The notes beneath the pieces were generated by a model, which saw only the letters and a list, made by a program, of their open reading frames with translations, was not told where the DNA came from and did no database searches. Shown here piece after piece: positions 12,516 through 23,395 of a DNA stretch of 64,000 bases (positions within the stretch are counted from its first letter, which is position 1; each line of letters begins with the position of its first letter). The translations under genes were made by a program, and so were the position numbers. This DNA is from Portulaca oleracea (lineage: Eukaryota; Streptophyta; Magnoliopsida; Caryophyllales; Portulacaceae), in NCBI GenBank assembly GCA_029582165.1, contig CM055884.1, positions 10,792,537-10,856,536 on the forward strand, read 5' to 3'.

Positions 12516-12843
12516 TGATGTATGCAAGGTCGCTAAGATCAGAGTATTGACCTCACAATACACCACATTAACACACAACACACACAATTCTGGCCTCACA
12601 ACAGAGAATCAAGCACAAACACACCAAAACAGACCTCACAACAGAAAATCAATTACAACCTCCTCCAAAACAGAGCACAAACACCAATGAACAAATGGAT
12701 GAAATGGATGATGATGAAATGATGATCGGATGAACAAACTTACAATCAAACAGAAAATAGAGGATAGGCTTGAGCTCGAACTGATACAGGCACACCCCAG
12801 CTAGAACATCAAAGGCAATGGACTCAATCACCTCAATGGATAC

Positions 12844-13593
12844 TGAAGAATCTCAACTAGGTATGAGGACCTCAGCGTAATCGTCAATGAGGACCTCAAA
12901 TGTCAGCACAAGATTATTTTGTTTGAAAGACCAACCGAGCTATCTTAGGGAAGTACAAATCATATCCTAATCTTATCCCTTCCTCTAATTCTGAGATATG
13001 ATTGTAATAGTCTGCGTTTCCTTTTCAGATATCAAACGAAAAAGGAAGGAAGAATATGGCAAAGAAAGGAATCTCGTGGAAGATAGAGGATCATCTCAGA
13101 AAAGGAAACAATCCTGGACAATCGTTGCTCTCAAGGCTATAAATACCATCAAGCTTCATTCATACAAGTATCGATTTCCAAGAAAGAAAGTTCTGAGTGT
13201 AGGAGTATTTGAGTGAATATTCCGAGTGTAGCCATTCTTGTGTAGTGGTGAGTTTTGTGTAACCAGTGGTCATACTGGTGAGGATCTCTAGGGTCGTGAG
13301 TTCCAAGCTAAACAAGTGCCTCTTTGCTGTGTGAGGTCACTAGTTGTAATCGCCTCCACTGTGAGGCCTCATATTCAGAAGACCTCTGTTGTGTCTTCTA
13401 ATCCGGTAGGCTAATTGAGGACCTCACAAGTTCTCTTTTGTGCTGAGTTGTAACCTCCTCCTCTTTAGCACTTTTGATCATTCAATAAAGAAGTTATTTT
13501 TCATATAAAAGTGCTACTAACTTGGTTGTGTTGATGGAAGTGCAGAATTATTTTTATAACCCTAATCACCCCCCCCCCCCTCGGGTTATTTCA
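12844..13593 (+). repeat. 5' LTR of the nested Copia element
   Basis: TGAAGAATCTC...GGGTTATTTCA. A run of about 13 C residues sits just before the 3' end. Near-copies of the palindrome GAGGACCTC lie at 12865-12873 and 12889-12897. The 3' LTR at 16008-16786 is nearly identical, with a short insertion near 16355 that accounts for most of the length difference. Confidence 0.92.
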
Positions 13594-13637
13594 ATTGGTA
13601 TCAGAGCGGGTCCACAAATTCAAGAGTTTAACCACTC

Positions 13638-15661
13638 GTGGAAAAGATCATGGCCGCTATCAACACAAATGAAGCTCCTCAAGGACGCTCATGGACAATA
13701 GCTCCACTACTTTCTGGAGAAAACTACAGGTCGTGGAAAAGACAAATGGAGGTCTTCCTCAAGGACCAAGATGAGGACCTTTGGACTATGGTTACCGAGG
13801 GAGATTATCCCACTCCCACGAAGAAGAACAGTGCTGGTCAAGATGTCCCAAAGAAAAGATCTGAAATGACCAAGAAAGAGTTAGAGCAATTGAGAAAAAA
13901 TACTCATGCCCTAAACTTGATTTATTGCAGTTTAAATTTGAATGATTTTGAACGTATATCTAATTGTGAAACTGCGAAACAGGTTTGGGATTACTTGATA
14001 ACCTCATATGAAGGCACAAGTCAAGTCAAGGACACCAAAGTGGATATCCTTGTCCAAAAGTATGAGGACTTCAAAATGAATGAAAATGAGACTATTGAAG
14101 AGATGTTCAAAAGATTCATCAGCATTACCAACTACCTCATATCTCTAGGAAAAACCTACCCAAAAGAGGAACAGGTTAGAAAGGTCCTCCGATGCCTGCC
14201 TAGAAGAAAATGGGGTCCAAAAGTCACAACCATTGAAGAAGCTCAAGATCTCAAGGCCCTCAAACTGGAGGAACTCATTGGAAAACTATTGGCCTATGAG
14301 ATCCAATTGAGTGACCTCACAGAGTCTAAAGGAGTTGCCCTCAAAGCAACCAAGGATTCTGATGAGGAATCAGATGAGGATGAAGAAAAAAACAATGGCT
14401 ATGCTGGCAAGAGGCTTCAGAAAACTATACAAGAAAAATCCAAACTTTCGAGGCTACCTCAAGGATAGACAACATAGAAAACCAAAAGGTAAGACCTCCA
14501 TGAAAGATGAAACTGACTCCTTCACTTGTTATAGTTGTGGCAGCACAGAGCACTTGATTAGAGATTGTCCTCATGCGAGAAAAAATAGAGATAAAAGAAA
14601 CATGAGGCCCAGACCACAACAACGTAGAGCCATGCTTGCAACTTGGAGTGACAGTGACTCAAGTGAGGATAACAGTGACGTTGATGAAGTCGCAAATGTC
14701 TGCCTGATGACTCAAATGAATGAGGAACCAGAAACATCCTCACACCAAGAAGAGGTAAACATTGATGACCTCCTCAATCTCTCACCCTTACATCTCGCTC
14801 ATAAATGCTTGCATCTGTTTAAATATTCCAAATCTTTGATTGAAAGGGTCAAGTATCTTACCAAGCATGTTCAAAGTCTCAGTGAGGCCAATGATAACCT
14901 AACTTCTCAAAATGACCTCCTCTTCACAGAAAGCAATAGACTGTCTCTTGAGGTCAAAGACTGCTATAAAACCATCACTCAATTATCCAATGAGGCAGTC
15001 AATAATTCCCATCCTTACCAAAGCAAACCAGTCTCCACAAACCCCCTCTTCTCAACCTCAGACCGAAATTCCTACAAATCACCCTCCCAGAGGACCTCTC
15101 CTTCCCACACCCAATACCTCACCTCTCAAAAACTATCGGTCCAAAAGTCCTCCTTTCCATGCCAACAAAGGACCTCTCCTTCCTATCCCAAACATTCCAC
15201 CTCTCAAAGAAAATCATCATAGAGGACCTCCTATAGAAAATAAAATAAGGACCTCATCAAATTCCCTGTCTAAAGGGACTAGACCTCCGTGCATTACTAA
15301 AATCTGGGTCCCAAAGACCTCATTGCAACGATCTCATCCTTGGTTAAAGACCAAGAAAGGTATAGTGTCTTCTTTTACAGGTATGCCTCAAACACGGAGA
15401 TCCAACCAAGCTCTTCAAACTGAAAATCAACAAGAATGCAAGAGTGACCTTTGGAGACAAACTTCAAGACAAGATCCTAGACATTGGGAAGGTCGTGAAA
15501 CAACACCACCCGCACCTTTTGAGGGGGAGTCGTCTACTATAAGGACCTCAACCTATGCACAAGCTGTCAAATTGAGGGGGAGTCATATCATCCATCCTCC
15601 CTACATGTGGTCTCTCTCCTCCTCCCAGGTTCGTCAACTCACTGCATGCCTGGACCTCTGA
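13638..15661 (+). pseudogene. Copia gag (UBN2/DUF4219 type) with CCHC knuckle, running into a protease remnant
   Basis: The frame opens at the Met at 13638 (second Met at 13650) with the typical Sirevirus gag N-terminus (PLLSGENYRSWKRQMEVFLK) and runs to 14468. It then shifts to a second frame carrying the zinc knuckle CYSCGSTEHLIRDC (about 14528-14571) and an acidic and coiled-coil region (RVKYLTKHVQSLSEANDNL). The frame shifts again into remnants of the protease region, after which pol is deleted. Gag packages RNA into cytoplasmic particles. The parts present are long enough for a mobilisable gag-only derivative, but the frameshifts mean this copy cannot make a full gag. Confidence 0.85.
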
Positions 15662-16007
15662 TGCCCTCATCAGCATGGCCTCTCGAGCACCTCAAAATTT
15701 AATCAGGGTCTGGTCAAGGTGTCCTCATCATCTCCTTTCCTCCTATCCATCCTTCTTCTTCTCTATCTTCCTCTGCTTTTTGGCTACACAATTTAGTACT
15801 TATACTCTCCTGTTTCCCTTCATGCGAAAGACAAAAAGGTAGATATCCTTGATGCAGAATCAAACAATATGGTGAATCGTTGCTTGCTACTATATGATAC
15901 TCTATTACAAGAATGTTCTGTTGCATCTATTGTCCATATCATTGTACATTGAGAATGCATGTGTAGAAGCGAGATCCAGAAGTTTTGTCTTTCAAACAAA
16001 AGGGAGA

Positions 16008-16786
16008 TTGAAGAATCTCAATCGGGTATGAGGACCTCAGTATGTCGTCAATGAGGACCTCAAATGTCAGCACAAGATTATTTTGTTTGAAAGACCAACC
16101 GAGCTATCTTAGGGAAGTACAAATCATATCCTAATCTTATTCCTTCCTCTAATTCTGAGATATGATTGTAATAGTCTGCGTTTCCTTTTCAGATATCAAA
16201 CGAAAAAGGAAGGAAGAATATGGCAAAGAAAGGAATCACGTGGAAGATAGAGGATCATCTCAGAAAAGGAAACAATCCTGGACAACCGTTGCTCTCAAGG
16301 CTATAACTACCATCAAGCTTCATTCATACAAGTCTCGATTTCCAAGGAAGAAAATCGTTGTAAGAACTTTGTGAAAGAAAGTTCTGAGTGTAGGAGTATT
16401 TGAGTGAATATTCCGAGTGTAGCCATTCTTGTGTAGTGGTGAGTTTTGTGTAACCAGTGGTCATACTGGTGAGGATCTCTAGGGTCGTGAGTTCCAAGCT
16501 AAACAAGTGCCTCTTTGCTGTGTGAGGTCACTAGTTGTAATCGCCTCCACTGTGAGGCCTCATATTCAGAAGACCTCTGTTGTGTCTTGTCCAGAGGCCA
16601 ATTGAGGACCTCACAAGTTCTCTTTTGTGCTGAGTTGTAACCTCCTCCTCTTTAGCACTTTTGATCATTCAATAAAGAAGTTATTTTCATATAAAAGTGC
16701 TACTAACTTGGTTGTGTTGATTGAAGTGCAGAATTATTTTTATAACCCTAACCACTCCTCCCCCCCCCCCCTCTAGGGTTATTTCA
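16008..16786 (+). repeat. 3' LTR of the nested Copia element
   Basis: Follows polypurine caaacaaaagggagat. It ends in a run of C, then CTCTAGGGTTATTTCA, followed directly by the GATAC duplication. Confidence 0.92.
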
Positions 16787-17559
16787 GATACAAGCACACC
16801 ACCATTGAAATCACCAAGCTCTATACACACCACAAGGATTGCCAAATCCTTGATACTGAAGTAGAATTAACCAAGGATGAGAGTTTACGTCACTCACAAA
16901 CAAGAGGCTCAATCAAGGCACTCAAAATGCTATTGAATATCACTGAAATTAATGACCTCAAGCTGCCGATTACAATGTATATAAACCTAGGGTTGAGCTA
17001 GCTGATTAAGGGTTTCCCCTTGCTCAAGAAATTCCCTAATTAAGCATTAAGCTACTTAACTAATTTAGTAAGCTAATTAAGGCTCCTTACAAACTGGATT
17101 ACATCAAAATAAAAGGAAATAAAGATAACAAACGCATTTTCATTATTACATAGCTGTTAGTTCACCTCACAAGCTGGAAAAGTCCTCAACAGCTTAGAAA
17201 TGAAGTCTTCATGGAGGACCTCAATGCAGGATCACCTCACAAAACTGGAATATCCTCAACAGTTCAGAAGTGATGTCATCATAGAGGACCTCAGAACTGG
17301 CAAATATCTTTAATGAGCTGGAAAGTCCTCAACAGCTCTAAAATGAAGTCTTCAAAAGGCGGGTGAGGTCCTCAATCCAGAGATATGGAGTTAAGAAACG
17401 ACCTCACTGGCTGGCTGGTGTAGTTGGATGACCTCATGACTTGCTGGACCAGGGTTTGATGTTGCTGGTGATGTCCTTGATGCTGGTGTAGATGAGGTCA
17501 TGGTTGCTCTTGCTGGTTCTAGCTCTGGACTCTGATCTTCTGATGGAGGACCTCCATCA

Positions 17560-18402
17560 CTTTTGAAGTCGTTCTAAAGGAGAAACTTGTTGAGGCACTT
17601 ATACCAGGCTCTTGGAGCTTGTTTCAGCTCATAGAGAGCCTTATGCAGGCGGAAGACATGATCTGTATATGTGGTGTCCTCAAAGTCGGGCGGTTGTTCA
17701 ACATAAACTTCCTCAGCTAGATCCCCATTAAGAAATGCACTTTTGACATCCATTTGGTGTAGCTTTATGTTCTTGGCGGATGCAAAGGCAAGGAGGATCC
17801 TGATGGCCTCCAGGCGAGCAACAGGAGCAAAAGTCTCATCATAGTCGATTCCTTCTTCTTGATTGTAGCCTTTGGCGACCAGCCTGGCTTTGTTTCTGGT
17901 GATGGAGCCATTTTCATTCAGTTTGTTTCGATAGACCCATTTGACACCAATGATGATGATAAGGTCTGGGTTCTAGAGACCAGACTTTTCTTCTTTCAAA
18001 TTGGTTTAACTCCTCTTGCATGGCATTGATCCAACTTGGATCTAGCAAGGCCTCATTGTGGTGATTTGGCTCAATCTGCGAGACAAAGGCATTAAAGGCA
18101 CAAAAATTTCTTAAGGAGGACCTTGTGCGTATACTTGAGTTAATATCTGTGAGGAGATTATCAGCTGGATGAGCAGCTTTAAACTTGTATGTGACCTCTG
18201 GTTCTGGAGGAGCCTGAGGTGAGGACTGCGATGGGGAGGCCTGAGGAGATAGTGAGGCCTGAGGTGAGAATGCAGCCTCAGGTGTGAGAACAGGAGATGG
18301 TGAGGCTTGTGGATTTTTTTGAGTATGAGGGACATGAGAGAGCTTAAGAGGAGGCTCATCTTCACTGTCACTAACAGGAGTGCAGATGTTGGTTTGTCCC
18401 AC
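17560..18402 (-). pseudogene. Copia pol: N-terminal reverse transcriptase
   Basis: Minus-strand RVT_2 blocks in order: MQEELNQFERRKVWSL, then (after a frameshift near 17965) [47 protein letters not shown] and [13 protein letters not shown]. The frame meets a TAG near 17574 and is then cut by the solo LTR; the rest of RT is at 11499-12515. A Pro/Ser/Gln-rich linker (about 18170-18330) precedes RT, as is usual between integrase and RT in Copia. Confidence 0.88.
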
Positions 18403-19735
18403 AGATGCAGCCTCATCAAAGACAATATGGATACTTTCTTCTACAGACTTTGTGGATTTGAAGTAAACTCTGTAAGCTTTGCTTGTAGCTGAGTATCCAA
18501 CAAAAATTCCTTCTTCACTTCGAGCATCAAACTTGTTGGTTGGCCTTTTTCCATTGATGTGAACAAAGTATTTGCATCCGAGGACCTTGAGGTGACTGAT
18601 GTTTGGTGCCTTTCCTTTGAATAACTCATAGGGAGTCTTTTTCAGTATGGATCTGATAGTGCCCTGATTCAGGATTTAGTTTGATGCGTTGATGATTTCA
18701 GCCCATAGGAACTTTTGGAGGTTGTTTGAGCAGATAATTATTCTTGTCATGTCCTCCAGGGTTCGGTTCTTTCTTTCTACAACTCCAATTTATTGAAGGG
18801 TTCTTGGTGCGGAGAAATTATGAGTTATTCACGTTTCTGCACAAAATGCTCTAAACATATCCTTGTTGTCGAACTCCCTTCCATGATCTGTCCTTATAGC
18901 TTTGACAGAGCTTCCTGTGAGGATCTTGAGTTGTTTGTAGAGCTTTGAAAAATGTTCAAAGGCATCTATCTTGCTTTTCAAAAAAGAACACCCAGGTAAA
19001 TCTTAAAAAATCATCTATTATGACAAGGATATAGGAACTACCTCCAAGACTTTTATAAGGGATTGGACCACAGAGGTCCATGTGTAGGAGGTCAAGACAA
19101 TTTGAGGTGGTCACAAACTTGAGAGGTTTGAAAGAGGATCCGGTCTGTTTCCCTTTAGCACATGCATTACGAACCCGATCTTTTTCAGAGTTATGAGGAG
19201 GGAGACCTCGGACTAGGTCTGACTTATGCAACTTTTGTAATGTTTTCATGCTAACATGACCTAGGCGGCGGTGCCATATCCATGTTTCCTCAGTCCCAGC
19301 CTTAAGGCGAGAGAGGCAGTAAACTCGCTTAAATCTTTAACATAAACATTATTCATGCGATGACCTTGAAAAATATTTTGATGAGACTCTGATGTCACTA
19401 TACATGCATTTTTATCGAAACTGACTCTGTTACCTTTATCACAAAATTGAAAAATACTAAGAAAATTATACTCTAGACCTTCTACAAGATATACATCATT
19501 TAGAGAGTTGTTGAGGTCCTTACCGACCTTCCCAATGCCGAGGATCTTGCCTTGGCTTTTGTCTCCAAATGTAACCTTCCCTGTTTTGCTGGTTTTCAAC
19601 TCGCAAAATTTGGTTGGATCTTCGGTCAAATGGCGAGAGCAACCACTGTCCAAATACCACAGATCGTTGTGAGTTTTGAAGTATACCTGCATCAGAAGAC
19701 ATTATACCTTCCTTGGTTTTTGGCAGACAAGTTGT
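18403..19735 (-). pseudogene. Copia protease, GAG-pre-integrase and integrase, frameshifted
   Basis: The minus strand shows the aspartic protease motif YLDSGCSRHLT (about 19650), then the integrase core with its three acidic positions: LLHMDLCGP (about 19090), KAIRTDHGREFDN (about 18880) and GVVERKNRTLEDM (about 18770). The downstream C-terminal domain includes FDARSEEGIFVGYS. Several frameshifts and a stop just before the catalytic Glu block make it inactive. Confidence 0.87.
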
Positions 19736-19787
19736 GAGGTTAGGCTTGGGGATCCATATTTTGCCTACTTGAAAGAGCCTTGACGAT

Positions 19788-21345
19788 TTAAAGGATTTGG
19801 GTGAGGTGTTGTGAGAGGTCTTTTGAGTATGGGCTTCTGGACATTTTCTGTGATGTTGCTTTCGGAGGAGTCAGATGTGGAGTGGGAAGTAGAGGTCCTC
19901 TGGGAGAGTGATTTGCAGGAGCTTTGGACCGGGGGTGAGACAAGAAAGGAGGATTTGAGAGAATTGGTTTACTCTGATAAGGATGGGAATTGGTGACTGC
20001 CTCATTGTATAGTTGAGTGATGGTTTTGTAGCGATCTTTGACCTCAACGGATAATCTGTCATTCTCGGCAATTAAGAGGTCATTTCTAGAGTTCAAGCTT
20101 TCTATGGTCTCACTCAGACTTTTAACATGCTTTGTAAGATGCTTGACTCTTTCTATTAAAGATTTAGAGTATTTGAAGAGATGAAATAATTTATGAGCAA
20201 GATGTACAGAAGAAAGAGTGAGGAGGTCATCCATATTTACCTCATCTTGAGATGAGGTCGCGTCTACATCTTCATTGCTTTGAGCCATTAGACAGGCATT
20301 TTCCACCTCTTCAACATCACTGTTTCCTTCACTTGAGTCATTGTCACTCCAGGTGGCTAGCATTGCCCTACGATGTTGTTGTTTGGGCCTCATATTCCTT
20401 CTGTCCTTATTTTTTTTGGTGTGAGGGCAGTCTTTAACCAAGTGCTCTGAGCTGCCACAACCATAACAAGTAAATGGGTCATATTCCTCTTTCATTAGGG
20501 CTTTACCTTTAACTTTTCTGTTTTGCTCATCTTTGATGTAGCCTCAAAAGGTTGGATTTTTCTTGTATAATCTTCTGAACCCTCTTGCTAGCATTGTCAT
20601 TGTATCTTCCTCATCTTCATCTGATTCACTATCAGACTCACGTATTACCTTGAGGGCAATTCGTTTGGGTTTTGAGAGGTCACTCAGTTGGATCTCATGA
20701 GCCAGTAGTTTCCCAATGAATTATTCCAGTTTGAGGACCTTGAGATCTTGGGCTTCTTCAATGGCTGTAACTTTTTGGCCCCATTTTCTTCTCGACAAAC
20801 ATCTGAGGATCTTCCTAACTTGTTCCTCGTTGGAGTAGTTCTTTCCTAGTGACTTGAGGTGGTTAGCGATGCTGCTAAATCTCTTGTACATCTCTTCAAT
20901 AGATTCATTTTCTTCTATTTTAAAGGCCTCAGAATGTCCACTTTGATGTCCTTAACTTGGTTTGTGCCTTCGTATGAGGTCGTCAAGTAGTCCCAAACCT
21001 ATTTGGAATTTTCACAGTTAGAAACACATTCAAAATCATTGGAATTTAAACTGCAATAGATTAGGTTTAGAGCCCAAGTATTTTTTTTCTCAATGGTTCA
21101 AGCTCTGTAGCCGACATCTCAGATCTTTTCTTTGGGACATCCTTGTTATCACTGTCTTTCTTTGTGGGAGTAGGAAAGTCTCCCTCAGTGACTACAATCC
21201 ATAAGTCTTCATCTTGATCTTTGAGGAATATTTCCATCTGTTTCTTCCACATCCTATAATTTTCACCAGTAAGCAGTGGAGCTCTTGTCCATGAACGTCC
21301 TTGAGGAGCTTCATTTGTGTTGATAGCGGTCATGATCTTTTCCAC
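19788..21345 (-). pseudogene. Copia gag of the 13.6-kb element, frameshifted
   Basis: Starts at 21345 with the same N-terminus as the nested copy (AINTNEAPQGRSW, then ENYRMWKKQMEIFLK). It breaks near 21067, continues in other frames, and shows the zinc knuckle CYGCGSSEHLVKDC at about 20430-20470 followed by an acidic and coiled-coil segment (LIERVKHLTKHVKSLSE). Near identity with 13638-15222 shows that the two opposed elements belong to one family. Confidence 0.87.
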
Positions 21346-21375
21346 GAGTGGTTAAACTCTTGAATTTGTGGACCC

Positions 21376-21387
21376 GCTCTGATACCA
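21376..21387 (-). promoter_or_regulatory. Copia primer-binding site (tRNA-Met type)
   Basis: The plus-strand string GCTCTGATACCA is the reverse complement of TGGTATCAGAGC. It sits two bases from the LTR end at 21390, as expected for a minus-strand element. Confidence 0.92.
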
Positions 21388-21389
21388 AT

Positions 21390-22177
21390 TGAAATAACCC
21401 TAGAGGGGGTGAATAGGGTTGTATAGAAAATTCTGCAACTTAATCAACACAAGGACGTTAATAGGACTTTTATAACTGAATAATACTTCTTTATTGATGA
21501 ATTCAAAGTGCTAGGAAAGAGAGGATGTTACAAACTCGACAATGTCAAGGATAGTGAGGTCCTCAACAAATGCTTACAAAGGCAGAGAATTCAAAGCGAA
21601 TCTTTGCGGCAGTGGCCTCACAGCAGAGGCAAGAAGATAATCTCGAACTCACTAAAATGAGGTCACTCACTCACTTTAGCTATACGACCCAGAGTTCCTC
21701 ACTAGTTAACACTCAACTGGTTACACAACTCACCATTAATTCCCTAGTGGTTACAACTCAGAAAACTTTCTCACAAAGTTTCTTACAACTTAGAATTCTC
21801 AAAGAACTTCCTACACACGATTTGCTTGCTTAGAAATCATTACTTGAATAGGAGAGTGTCATTGCATTTTATACTCGCCGATCTTCAATAGCAACGGTTT
21901 TAGGTGGATTGTTTTCTTGAGCAGGTTGATGCTTTCCATTCTGAATTCTGATCCTCAATCTTCAATTGTTTGGAAGATTGAATCCGTTAGCCTTGATTTC
22001 GAAATTTACATGATATTGATTTATATTAATACAGGATATTTCAAGGAATATGCTAATAGATATGATGAGATATTTTTGGAAACTTCCCTGAATCTTTTTT
22101 GCAATTTTTCCTTCTTTCAATCAAAATAATATTGTGCGTTTGGAGGTCTTTGGAGGAAAGCTGCAGTTGCTTCTTCA
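21390..22177 (-). repeat. 5' LTR of the 13.6-kb Copia element
   Basis: 788 bp, TG...CA, flanked outside by AAATG. Compared by eye with 8607-9396 it is nearly identical, with scattered substitutions. Confidence 0.9.
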
Positions 22178-22182
22178 AAATG

Positions 22183-22641
22183 TCTATAACATGATCGATT
22201 GACAATTTGACATGCATACTAGCATACTTGAAACTTAGATCAATCAAGATATTTTATCAAGGCAAACTTGCATAAGTGTTAATCAAAATATACAACGACA
22301 TACATATTTAAACAACGTATAATCATGTAATACTTGTCAAACACTTATAAATATATGATTGTCAAAACTTTAGGCATCATAAACATAAACTCACATTAGA
22401 CAATCAACTTGAACTTGAAAGAAACATGCAAAGACTTGAAACATATGAGCATTCATATAAACCTTCTTAACATAATCAACTAATTAGAAATTAATCATAT
22501 GAATTCACTTTGAAATAAATTATCATGAATTCATTTTCTTACAACTTAAAAATTTCTATATCAAACTCATACATGTCATGAACACTTGCACCTTATTCAT
22601 ATTATGTATGCTTAACAAGACATAAAATAAACAAGACAACA
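22183..22641. other. AT-rich host repeat, second segment; no gene
   Basis: Continuation of 6542-8606 after the Copia insertion, of like composition (runs such as catatgaat, aaacatgcaaaga). No coding potential seen. Confidence 0.5.
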
Positions 22642-22906
22642 CAAGTATATAGGATAAATTACTAAAAGGTACCCTCTGTTTTGCTATATCTATTATTAGG
22701 GGACCATATTATTGAAATCTATTTTTAGGTACCCTGTGTTTTGTAGTATCTAATTTCTAGGTGACAATTGAACTTTTCATATTTGCATTTTAGACCCTGC
22801 TTGACTTTCAGTTTTATTTTTGGTCCTTAGTGGTTAAAAATCCTATTTTAGTACGTTTAATAATTCCGTTTATATTTTCCTGCTTTATTTTTGGTCCTTT
22901 TTCATT

Positions 22907-22920
22907 TGGTATCAGAGCCA
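22907..22920 (+). promoter_or_regulatory. Caulimovirid minus-strand primer site (tRNA-Met)
   Basis: TGGTATCAGAGCCA, complementary to the 3' end of plant initiator tRNA-Met, the usual zero-point of caulimovirid genomes. It lies 59 bases before the first viral ORF with no LTR in front of it, consistent with a pararetrovirus leader. Confidence 0.8.
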
Positions 22921-22978
22921 TGTGCCAAACTTCACTAATTATAATTAGTGAATTTAAAAACATATTATTTAGTATTTA

Positions 22979-23395
22979 ATGACCTCAACCAATTGTCCTT
23001 ATCTTGATTATGCTCATATCCTCCATAATCCAGATCAGACAAGCGGGGTAGGAGCTCAGTTAAATTCTATCTTTGATTTAATTTTAGACCTTAAAAAAGA
23101 TTTAGAAGCACTTAGAAGTGAAGTAAGAGCTTTAAATAAGTTTGCTCATACTTCCCATATAAGTTTGTTAAACGATTCAAGACATCGAGTGCTTGAGTAT
23201 AAAAGTTTAAGTAATATCAGTACTACTTATAAAAATAAATATCCTTTCCAAAATCAACAAAACAAAGTTCCTTTTCCTTTGCATTCTCTTAAGAAAAACG
23301 CACCAGAACTGGTAAAGGCTGCTAAAAGAGAAGAAGAAGAAGAAGAATCTCCTAATAATCAAGAAAGAGATGACGAAGGAACTTCAAACTCTTAG
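22979..23395 (+). CDS. Endogenous pararetrovirus ORF1, small coiled-coil protein
   Basis: 138 codons, intact, first ORF after the primer site. The middle (LILDLKKDLEALRSEVRALN) is a heptad-like amphipathic helix; the C-terminus is a charged tail with a run of Glu. Its size, position and coiled coil resemble the small first ORFs of several caulimovirid genera (virion-associated or unknown function). I do not recognise a specific family. Its end overlaps the next ORF by 26 bases in another frame, a compact viral arrangement. Confidence 0.6.
   Translation: MTSTNCPYLDYAHILHNPDQTSGVGAQLNSIFDLILDLKKDLEALRSEVRALNKFAHTSHISLLNDSRHRVLEYKSLSNISTTYKNKYPFQNQQNKVPFPLHSLKKNAPELVKAAKREEEEEESPNNQERDDEGTSNS

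Larger units (their letters stand above)
12844..16786 (+). mobile_element. Non-autonomous Copia element of the same family, pol deleted
   Basis: LTRs lie at 12844-13593 (750 bp) and 16008-16786 (779 bp), the target duplication GATAC at 12839-12843 and 16787-16791, the primer site TGGTATCAGAGC at 13596-13607, and the polypurine tract at about 15992-16007. The interior carries gag with a zinc knuckle. It then runs into the protease region (about 15400-15500) and jumps directly to the PPT-proximal spacer: integrase, RT and RNase H are missing. Two more polypurine strings (tttgagggggagtc near 15522 and ttgagggggagtc near 15573) precede the real PPT. The gag closely resembles that of the surrounding 13.6-kb element, which lies in the opposite orientation. 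Confidence 0.92.
12516..17559. mobile_element. Solo LTR (about 1.1 kb without its own nested insert) inside Copia RT
   Basis: Removing the nested element (12844-16791) leaves 328 + 768 bp bounded by TGATG...CATCA. It splits the RT codons of the Phe-Lys-Arg-Gly-Lys-Ile-Asp segment, which is conserved in Copia RT. The flanks CTTGT (12511-12515) and CTTTT (17560-17564) are a 5-bp duplication with one change. No primer site or coding region is present inside. The right part holds about three degenerate 70-80-bp tandem units (17160-17385), each with the phrase ctggaaaagtcctcaacag or a variant. The identity as a solo LTR rests on the TG/CA ends and the repaired reading frame. Confidence 0.75.
8607..22177 (-). 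mobile_element. Sirevirus-like Ty1/Copia element, complete but degenerate
   Basis: Full-length LTR retrotransposon on the minus strand. LTRs lie at 8607-9396 and 21390-22177, and the flanking duplication is AAATG (8602-8606 and 22178-22182). The tRNA-Met-type primer site (reverse complement of TGGTATCAGAGC) is at 21376-21387, beside the 5' LTR, and the polypurine tract is at about 9397-9410. Order in transcription sense: gag, protease, integrase, RT, RNase H, then an extra ORF after pol. PR-INT-RT-RH order defines Copia. The extra 3' ORF, a zinc-knuckle gag and several polypurine strings after pol (about 11408-11480) fit the Sirevirus lineage. Its length comes from a 5-kb nested insertion in RT. 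Every ORF carries stops or frameshifts, so it is non-functional. Confidence 0.9.
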
